A stretch of DNA of 64,000 nucleotides, taken from positions 1-64,000 of the IMG/VR virus record IMGVR_UViG_3300032293_000766. One strand, written 5' to 3'. Within the stretch, counting starts at the first letter, position 1. Every line of letters starts with the position of its first letter. The notes under the pieces are model-generated. The model made no database searches. It was not told the DNA's origin and saw only the letters and a program-made list of their open reading frames with translations. Made by a program: the position numbers and the translations under genes. Shown here piece after piece: positions 50,947 through 61,100 of the stretch. This DNA comes from a virus.

Positions 50947-51272
50947 TGTCTCAGGATTATAAAAATATTAGAGATAAAAAATATCAAATTGATTCTAAAG
51001 ATAGGCTATCTAAGATATTGAAAAAGAAAGTTCAAACTACAATGATCGGCGCGTTGAGTACTATGGAAAAATATTTTGGGTTTTTATGGAATAGTGATAC
51101 AGGTAAGTTAACGGAAGATCAGAAGAAAATGCTTGAATTATATCAAGCAATGCGCTCGGAGATATTAGACAAGGGGAATCATCAAGCCAGAAATATTGAT
51201 GCTGAATTGTCTCAGTATAATGTGGAATGGCTAAGATATAATATAACAATGCCAGTTATAAACAAGGAGTAA
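50946..51272 (+). CDS. Small helical tail-assembly protein, 108 residues
   Basis: Starts MSQDYKNIRDKKYQIDSKDR, overlapping the previous stop (TAATG), with AGGAGG upstream. Mostly helical: LSKILKKKVQTTMIGALSTM, DQKKMLELYQAMRSEIL. Highly basic N-terminus, acidic C-terminus. It is part of the three-gene group before the tape measure; function is inferred from position only. Confidence 0.7.
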   Translation: MSQDYKNIRDKKYQIDSKDRLSKILKKKVQTTMIGALSTMEKYFGFLWNSDTGKLTEDQKKMLELYQAMRSEILDKGNHQARNIDAELSQYNVEWLRYNITMPVINKE

Positions 51273-51275
51273 AAA

Positions 51276-52139
51276 ATGAAAGAAAAGCAGAGACAAGTTG
51301 AAGTTAAATTGGAAGATGGAACAGTTAAGAAGGTTTTAGTCAAGAAACCTAGTAATAAGTTACTATCAGACGCCCAATTGCTTGGTGCCAAAGTGTGGAC
51401 AAATTGTACACGCGATGGAATTATGACAAAGAAAGAATTAGAAGTTTTTATGCGCAATAGAAACATTTGGGATTCTGAGAAAGATCAACAGCAACAGGCT
51501 TTAGTTGATTCTATATCTAACTTAGAAAGAGAACTTGCGCTAGGTACAGATGGTAAGTTAACTAAAAAGCGCGGTAAAGAAATTGCAATTTCTATGCGTA
51601 GACTTAGATTAATGTTACGTAATCTTATATCTGAAAGATTAAGTCTTGAGCAGAATACTGCCGAAGCTTTATCTGAAAATGCTAAGTTTGATTTTCTAGT
51701 TGCTAACTGCGTTTATCTTGAAGATGGCAATACAAAAGTGTATAATTCTCTAGAAGATTATAGCGCTAAAGCAGACGATGAAGTAGCCTATGCTTCTGCT
51801 AACGCTTTGGCTCAGATGATGTACTCTATAGACAAAGAGTTCGAAGAAAAACTTCCAGAGAACAAATTTCTTAAAAAGTTTAACTTTGTTAATAGTGATT
51901 TAAGCTTAGTAGATGCAGAGAATAACCTCGTAGATATAGACGGTAAAAGAATAGACAGCGAAGGTTATTATCTCAATGAAGATGGCAATAGAGTAGATTT
52001 AGAAGGTCATGTATTAGATTCTGATGGAGCTTTAGCTTTACAAGCAGAATATGTAGATGATGAATCTGAAGAAGTTTCTACTGAAGTAAAAGAGAAAGTA
52101 AAGAAAAAGGCGTCAAAGAAAAAAGAAGCGGACAGTTAA
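51276..52139 (+). CDS. Probable tail assembly chaperone, 287 residues
   Basis: Starts MKEKQRQVEVKLEDGTVKKV, with AAGGAG. Residues 1-130 contain a helical segment (LLSDAQLLGAKVWTNCTRDG, then LEVFMRNRNIW) and a coiled coil; residues 155-200 are helical (KAKFDFLVANC-like, then SANALAQMMYSIDKEFEEKL). The end carries an acidic repeat rich in DGxRxDxEG-type units and a Lys-rich tail. Immediate position upstream of the tape measure suggests that it coats it during tail assembly. Confidence 0.7.
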   Translation: MKEKQRQVEVKLEDGTVKKVLVKKPSNKLLSDAQLLGAKVWTNCTRDGIMTKKELEVFMRNRNIWDSEKDQQQQALVDSISNLERELALGTDGKLTKKRGKEIAISMRRLRLMLRNLISERLSLEQNTAEALSENAKFDFLVANCVYLEDGNTKVYNSLEDYSAKADDEVAYASANALAQMMYSIDKEFEEKLPENKFLKKFNFVNSDLSLVDAENNLVDIDGKRIDSEGYYLNEDGNRVDLEGHVLDSDGALALQAEYVDDESEEVSTEVKEKVKKKASKKKEADS

Positions 52140-52170
52140 TAGATAGTGCAGTCATTTCACGGAGAATAAA

Positions 52171-55100
52171 ATGTCCAGATTTGTTTTGACTGCTCAGTTA
52201 CAACTACAAGCACCAAGTAATGTTCGTCAAGTAGTAAATCAGATTCAAAGCCAATTAGCTGGCGTTAATGTTCCTATTAACATTCAGAACTCTGCTGTTG
52301 CTACTAGACAAATTAATCAAATAAAAGCTGCTACTAACGATGCCACTACTGCGGCAGAACGTATGGGTGCAGCTTTTGGTGTTTCGTTAAAAAGATTCGC
52401 TTCATTTTCTATAGCCACAAGGGCGGTAGGATTATTTACTAGCGGTCTAGCTGGAGCTATTAAAGACGCTATAGCTTTTGAAAGAGAATTAATTAAAGTT
52501 GCCCAAGTAAGTAATCAAAGTATAGCTTCATTAAAAGGTTTAACTTCTACTATAACTGAACTTGCTACGAGTTTAGGTGTAGAGTCTAAATCTTTGCTTG
52601 AAGTATCTACAATCTTAAAGCAGGCCGGTTTATCAGCTAATGATACCTCTATTGCTTTAAGAACACTAGCCAAAGCAGCATTAGCACCTAACTTTGATAG
52701 TATTACAGAAACTACTGAAGGTGCTATTGCTATTTTGGCACAGTTCGGATTGGGCGTAACGGCACTAGAAGGCCAACTATCTTCTATCGATGCCGTTGCT
52801 GGCGCATTTGCTGTTGAAGCTTCTGACTTAATTGACGTTATTAGAAGAACTGGTGGCGTGTTTAAATCATCTGGTGGAGATTTAAATGAGCTTATTGCCT
52901 TATTCACCAGCGTTAGAGCAACGACGCGCGAAAGTGCCGAAAGTATTGGTACTGGATTAAGAACAATTTTTACACGTATACAAAGACCAAAAACTATTGA
53001 GTTCTTAAAACAATTTGGTGTTGAGTTAGTTGATCTAGAGGGTAAGTTCGTTGGCCCATTTGAAGCAGTCAAGAGATTAAGTGCTGCATTAAATGGATTA
53101 GGAGAAGGAGATTTAACTTTTATACGTGTTGCTGAAGAATTGGGTGGCTTTAGACAGATCGGCAAAGTTCTCCCACTTTTACAGCAGTTTGCTATTGCCC
53201 AAAACGCTTTGAATGTAGCACAAAATGCTGGTAATGGATTGACACAAAATGCAGTAACCGCCCAACAGGCTTTAGCTATTCGCATTACTAAAGTAAAAGA
53301 AGAATTTCTTGCTTTCGTAAGAGGTGTTACAGAAAGTAAAGGTTTTCAATTATTTGTTAATACTGCACTAAATTTAGCCTCTGCTTTCATTAAGATAGGT
53401 GAAGCTTTAACACCAGTTATTCCACTTCTTACGGCGATGATGGCTATTAATATTAGTCGTGGCATAGGTAGTTTTTTAACTTCTATACCGCGCGGAGTCG
53501 CTTCTAATAGACTTAGTGGTGGTGGTAGAGTCTTAGGTTTTGAAAAGGGTGGAATGGTTCCCGGTGTTGGCAATAAAGATAGCGTACCGGCCATGTTGAC
53601 TCCCGGTGAAATTGTCATGAATCGTGCAGCTGTACAGAAATATGGTGCTGGTAATTTAGTAAAAATGAATCGCTCTGCTAGTGGTGGATATACTGTTGAA
53701 CAACTGAAAGATTCACAGAAAAAAATAATATCTAGAAGTCTTTATCCCACCTCTCCTACATCTCATTTAGAATTAAACGATAAAGTTAAAGCTAATATCG
53801 TACAAATGCCAGCTAACGAGCCACTGTCACCCGAAGAAATTGACAGTATAAGAAAAGCTTATCCAAGTTTAACTCCTGATCAAATGAAAAGAATTAAGGA
53901 TGGGAATCAGCGCAAATCTTTGATAGATATTCGCAAAAATCCACAAAGCGCTTCAAAAGAAGATATTACTTTATCTAAAGAATTTGCTAGAGCAGAACGA
54001 GTCTGGGGGCAGGCTTATGAGCAAGTATTAATAAATAGAAGCAAGGGCAAGGATAGTCAAGGTGAATTAAGCTTGGCAAACTCCGGTGATTTAAATTACC
54101 CAGTAGATGTAAAAAGAGGTAATGCTGGTTCTGAAACTTGGGGAGAAGTCAAGTTTAAAACTAGCAAAGAGCCTAAAAAAGACTTAACTGCTAAACTTCT
54201 TGCAAAAAAAATATTAGATAATCAGATAAATACATTATTTACTGAGAATAAACCAGATCCAAAAATTGACGATGTTGATTTAGGAATATTAGAATATTAT
54301 TCTGGCATATCTAAAGGAGATAGTCATAAATTACAGTTTTATAAAGGTCTAAGTTTAGGTGGTAGGGTTCAAAGATTTGAAGAAGGTGGCGTTGCTCAAC
54401 GCAGAGTTGGTATTATAGATAGTGACGTTCTTAGAGACAAGAAAAATGCAGCAAGAGTAGCTGAAGGCATGAAGCTATTAGATGCTAAATCTGAAGCTGA
54501 CTATGCTATTAAGCTGTCTAAACTAGCTGGCGAAGCAAGGCAGGCTGGCTCATTAAATAAATTTAGAGTTATGACTGGCGCTGCTGCAAATCGTAAAAGC
54601 AGTGTTGCTACTGGTCGCGGAGCTAAAGATGATGCCACATTAAGGAAAACAACTAGAAAACAAATTTTACATCCAGATGATTTAAAAGATGTTGATCAAG
54701 TCATGTCATTAACAACTACCCTAAAAGATTCTAAGTTAGACTATATGGGTATGGCTGATAGAATCTACGTCAAAGATTCTTCTACTGAAGATGAACAAAA
54801 ACTAGTTAAGTTATTTGAAAGACAACGCAATCTTCAAAAAGATCCTACTTTATACGGTAGGGAAACAGGAACTACTGAAGGTTTAAACCCAGACTATGGC
54901 TTACAAACAGCGTCACTAATATCACAATTTGGAACGACAGAAGATCGTACAAATAAAGGTAAGGTGATGACTCTTGGAGAAAAAACTGATCAATCTGGCG
55001 CTCCACGTTTTCAAGTAAGAAGAAAGCGTTTAGAAGAATTGCCAGAATTAGTTAGTGCTAAAGGTCAATTCCCCGGCGCAGCTTCCCCACTTACTAGAGG

Positions 55101-58100
55101 TCACGCTGAAACTGCTGTAGGCACACTACTTGCTAAAGTTAGGGAAAAATATCCAGACGCTACTCATAAAGATTTATTATTTGCTTTAGCTCCAGATTTA
55201 TCTTTGAGTGGTGGATCGCAAGGTAGGGAACATGGTTCAAGATATGGAGAATATCCAGCGTCATTTAGAAGAGATTTAATTAAGCTGGCTTTACCAGAGA
55301 TGATGATTTCCTCTGCCAATAGCGCATCTCAAACTGGTATTAATTCAAGAATTTCTGAAATTGAGAAGGGCGCTACTGGTCGAAGAAGATTTGCGGTAAT
55401 GGAAAAAGACGCCCCAGTTGTTATATCTAAAGCAGAAAATGAAAATCCAGAAGGCGTAATGGAAAGATATAGATCTGCTGGATTAACTCCATATAATATA
55501 GCTAGATCAGCTGATACTGAGGGGGATAGTATTAGCGGTACAGCCACAAGGCAAGCTGTAATTGATAAAGATTATGCCAAGTTAGATTTAGCCGTATTGC
55601 CACAAGTTGGTTCTGCTATTAAAGCTAATCAACCACAATTGCGCAATCGCAGGATGATGGTTCCACTAGTACAACAAGCTTTAGATATTTTTACACAGGC
55701 AAATGCTAGTAAGGTAAACGAACAGGTAGACAGTATATTGCAAAACGCTTCTGGTGGCCCGTTTACAAGGATGACTCCTAAATTTAAGGAGTCTCATCCC
55801 AATCTAGTTAAACAGATTAAACAGCTTAGAAGTAGTAGGGATATATTTGAAAGAGAAGCTTTCCTAGATCCGGCTCATGACTTAATTAGAATAATTAGTG
55901 ATAGATATCCAGATATGTATGGCTTAGATGTATCAAGAAAAGAGCCAGTAGATGTGCCTGTTACTGAAGATATGATTAAACAACATATTGTTGATGCTAG
56001 CAAGTCATCTTCTTATTTTAGACCCGGTTTATCTTTCAATGGTGATGGAATACAATTATCGCCAACATTACAAAAAGTTAAGGACGCTGTTGATAAAGAA
56101 GTAAAATCTGAAGTTGTTGCTGAACCGACAGTAGAGAAAGAAATAGTAGCCCCAAATAGTAGAAGTGACATATTTAAGATTTTATCTAGAGAAGAGGCCG
56201 CAGCTGCTTCTGGCGTGAGTGGAATTAAAGCCTATGATATTATGGGTATACGTAGACCGCTAACCCCAGACGAACAAAAGGTTAAGGATGCTATTAAGGC
56301 TGCATATGTTAAAAAGGTCAAGCGTCAAGGGGCATCAGCTAAAGCCCAGACAACTAAATTAAGAGAAAAGGGATTAGAATTTGGCGCTGCTGGATTATTT
56401 GGAAAAGCTTTTGCAGCTAAAAATATTAAAATTGAATCTGATAAATTGTCTAGCTCAAGAATGGTTAGAGTTAATAGTGGCGTAATGGATCAGGCTACAG
56501 CCACAAGACTTAGTACAACAATGAGCCAAGGCGTTAGTGACATTATTAGTAAAGGTACTAATATAGTTAGGGCTGGACAGTCAAAATCGCCTCCAACGCA
56601 AAATCCACTTCAAGGATTAAATACTAATACTAATGCCACTATTCAGGGTGGATTAATAGAGCAAATAATTCAACAGCTAGGTGGCCCCGGTGCCGTTAAG
56701 GGTAAAGGATTTGACTTTCCAGAAGGATTGCAGGGTGCTGCTAAGTATTTTAATATAGATCCAAGCATTCCAACAGACGTTAAGAGAACTCTATCTGGCC
56801 CCTCTACCATTAAAGATAATATAGTTACTTATCTTAAAAATGTAATGGGTTATAATAGTGGTGGATTAGTACAGAAATTTCCTATAGGTGGCAGAGTATC
56901 TAGAAAAGTACCTTATGACGAGGTTGAGGGCGATCCATTTGCTAAAGCAGCTAATAGTAACACGCTTGGATCTTCAGCTTATGATTTAGAAAAAAGTAGC
57001 GGTTTAAGTCCTACCGAGTTTGAACAAGCTTACCAATACGCTAAGACCGCTCAGTTTAACATTGAAGAATTCAAAAAAGATTTAGCTAGAAGATTAGAAG
57101 CTAAAAAACAAAGATCTCAAATCAAAACTGATTCGTCTAGTATGTTGCAACAATTAATGCAACAAACTAAGACATCTACAGATAAACAAATAGCATTAGG
57201 AAAAACATTACAGGATACTTCTAATGATATAGGGTATAGGCCATCCGAATTAGAAAGAATAGCTCAAGCAAGAGCAGATATTAGTAATGCCATTCAACCT
57301 ACAAGAAGGAGAATGGGTGGTCGCCTTGGTTTTGAAACTGGCGGTACTGTTCCAGCTTTAGTTAGTAATGGTGAAGCTTATGTTCCACCAGCTATGGCTA
57401 AAAAGATAGGTTACGGAAAACTCAATAGGATGAATCAGGCAGACCGTAATGGTATGGGGCGATTTAGCGAAGGTGGCATTAGCGTATTCAAGGGGCCGGG
57501 AAGTGGTACTAGTGATAGTATTCCCACTAATTTACCAGTTGGTAGTTTTATAATACGAGAGAAGGCTACTAAAGCATTAGGATTGAATAGAGGGGGAAGT
57601 GTTGGTGGCGTTAGAAGATTTTTTAAAGGTGGTCAAAATACAAAAGATGCTAGCAGAACAAAGGGTTATACTTCTTATGCAAATATAGAAGATGCTGCAA
57701 ATGATTTTGCGGATATAATTGGTCAATTAGGTCCAAGAATCGCTCAAGATATTCAAAAAAGATTTCAAGGCATTGAAAATGTACAGGCTGGACAAACACC
57801 GAAGCTATCTAAAAAACCTATGAAAGAAGGAATGCGCGGTGCAGCTGTCATTAATTCTCAAGGGCAGACATCAATGGCTTTACAAATACAAGGAGCGAAT
57901 GCTGCTGCTAACAGTAACACACTTGCTCATGAAACTGGTCACTTAGCAGACTTCTCACTCGGTGGAGGTAAAGAACTAGCAAGTAAAACAGAAGGTACTT
58001 TTCAATTTGACTTGGTTGAAAAAGTTAAGCCTATTATGATAAAAGCTTTTGAAGCAGCGGGTGAATCAGCACAAAGAATTGCAGAATATTGCGCTTCAAA

Positions 58101-61100
58101 TGAAGAGTTATTTGCAGAATTTTTTGCTAAAGCTAGTCCAGAAGTTAGGGCTATTATAACATCAACAACGGATTCCAAAAAAGGAATGGAGCAATTAGCT
58201 AATATCTTAGGGAAAACTGGATACACATACGCAGGATTAGAAGCTTCTGATATATCAAAGCCGCGACCTCAAACAAAAGCGGCATCTATGGGTATGTCTA
58301 CTGCTGACGTAATAAATCAAGCAAAAGTTCTGTCTATTCCTTCTTCTTTCAATATAGGTGGGTTAACTGGGCCAACCAGTGTACCAACTGGGTCAACCAG
58401 TGTGCCATCAGCTGGACCGTTACCAGAAGAAGATTGTGTTAAGTTATGTGATCCAGTACTAGATAAATTAAATAGTACTCTTAGTGAGTTACTAAAGGCT
58501 ATACAAGCTTTATCTTCATCTAGCACTCCATTTACGCCTAGCGCATCAGTATCGCCACAACAATCGCAGCCACCAGACCCACAAATGAGTAAAGCAGAAG
58601 CTACAACATTAGCGAGTACACCTAAAAGTGATATGTTTAAAAAGTCTACAGAAGAGTTAAGTACAGCACAAAAGGTCTTACAAGCAGACTTTGCCGCACA
58701 AAGAGACGCTCTTAGAGCAACTGCTACTAGTGCGTCAGAATACAAAAAGAAATTAGAAGAAATTGATAAAGAAGAAAAAAATAGATTAAAAAATATCAAT
58801 AAAGAATTAAAGACTAGAGAAGAAGCCCCAGCTAAAACTGCTGAACGTAAAGCCGAACGTAAAGCTGAACGTGAAGCTGATAACAATTTAAGTAAGGTTA
58901 CAGGAGCAATTAGTAGCGGTCAAGGCTATCAATTAAAAAATGAAGAACTTGTTTCAGCAAATAAAACAGTACAAGATCGTGCTAGTAAAGCTAGAGATGA
59001 AGCTAGACAAACTTCAACTAGTCAAAAAGATTATGATCAACGTGTCAAGACTATTAATGAAAATGAAGACAGTCAACTTAAAGGAATAAATAGAGAAGCA
59101 AAAAATCGTGGCATTAATTTAAGTGGTGGCGAAAAATCTGACAAGGGCATGTTTACTTTCAGTCAAGCTCTTACTGGCGCTAGTGCTGCTTTAAATGGTT
59201 TAATACAAACTGCTGGCGGTACTGATGATGCCTTTGGTCGTATTGCAAGTTCTGTACTATCTTCAGTTACTGCTATTAGTAGTTCGCTTTCTGTATTAGA
59301 ACAATTATCTGGTATTGAAATAAAAGGTTTTGGAGACATAGCTAAAATACCACAAGAATTAGGTAAATCTTTTGCTAATATTGGAGCTACTTTAGATGCT
59401 AAAATATCAGAATTTTCTGGTGGAAGAATATCTAGTTCTTCTGTTGGACTTGAAAAACTCTTTTCTTCCTTGGGTGCTGTTGCCGGTGTCGTTGGCATAA
59501 CTGCCGCTGCGTTTTCCGCAGCTGCTGGCGTGTTGTATTCTACTAGCACAACAGTTGCTGAATATGACAAGGCAATGGCAGATGGGAATATAGCATTAGT
59601 TGGTACTTTATCAGCTAAAAAAACAGCTGAAGAAGATATTATTAATAGTGGAGGAATATTTGCTGCTGGAATAGTTGCAGTTGCTGCGATAGTACCTATA
59701 TTTTTAGCAGCTGTAACATCAATGATACCTCCATTGGCTGGACTTTCAACTAGTTTATACGCTCTTGCTGCTCCAATAGCTGCTACTGTTGCCGTTGTTG
59801 TTGCTGCTGGTGCAATATTTTTATATGCTACTGGTAATTTGGAAAATTTTGCAAATGGAGTTAGAAATATTGCGTCAAGTTTAACCGGTGGTTGGATACA
59901 GAGTACTTCAACAATTCAACAGTTTGCTCAAGCCACTGCTGCTACTTCTCATACAATGAAATTGATGCAAGATCAAGCTAAACAAACTACACAATCTCTT
60001 AAAGACTTATCAGAAGGTAGAAAGAGCGCAAAAGAAGTATTGAATCAATTTTCTGGACAGGCAAAATCTGCTGCCAATGCTCAATTCTTAGCAGAAGCTT
60101 TACCGGAAGATACAGCTAAAGAGAAAAAAGCCAAAGATAAGGCAATTGATGAAGCTAATAAGAATAAAGATAAAGTTTTGTCAGACGCCGCACCAGCTAT
60201 TAATTCTCAAGCTAGAAATATAGCTATCGCTGGCGGAAATTTCGCTGACTTTTTTGCTAGCTTACCAAAAGAATTACAAGCAATTTATAATCAAAATCCA
60301 GAAGAATTAAAATTACTTAAAGAAGCTTTTGGTAATACTGCTAAAGAAGTTGAAGTTGCTAGAAAACAATTTGAAGCAATGAATCTTGGTTTTAGAAATG
60401 TAACTTCTGTAACTGGCGCTGCTGTAAATTCTGTTACAAATTTTACTGCTGGGTTACAAGCTGGGAATTTGGCTGTTGCTCAATCTGCTAATACATTGGC
60501 AGCTTCTCTTACGTCTGCTGGAGCAAATATTAGTACAAATGATTTTAATAATGCTTTGAGTGATGTTACAGGAACTATGGCCTCTCTTGGCGCTAGTGAT
60601 CAACAAATTTCAAAATTTAAAGAAAATCTTACAGCTTTGGCGCAAGTTCAGAGAAATGCTAGTGGAATTTTTGATCAAGTAAAAGATCAAATTAAAGCTG
60701 GTGGATTCCAAGGTATGAGTCCAGAAGCCGCTGGAGAAAGCTTCCGTAAATTAGTTGATGATCAATTAAAAGCTTCTGGAATTGGTGAAGAAGCTCGTAA
60801 AAGAATTGGTGACGCTTTAGGCGATATTGAACTTGGCGATAAAGAGAGGCAACAAATTGCTGCCGGTGATTACAGTTTCTTAACTAAGAAACTAGAAGAG
60901 GCTGGTGTTGGTATGACCGCAGAGGTAAATCAGATGGTATCTGATTTGCAAAAGGTAAATTCTGAATTAAATACTTTATACAAACAAAGAATTGACTCTG
61001 AACGAGCTTTAGTCGAAGCTCAACGTCAAGCTATTTCATTAACCTTAGAAGGTCTTGATATACAAGCCAAATACGGTGGCAATGCCGTCACTCCAGAAAT

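Noticed and set aside
49906-52139. Programmed -1 frameshift in tail assembly genes
   Set aside because: The three genes have separate starts with good ribosome sites, and no heptamer slippery site was seen at a frame overlap.
52515-53285. Leftward 256-residue frame opposite the tape measure (also 58317-58886)
   Set aside because: Shadow frames caused by codon bias in the long rightward gene; no ribosome site, promoter or protein-like composition.
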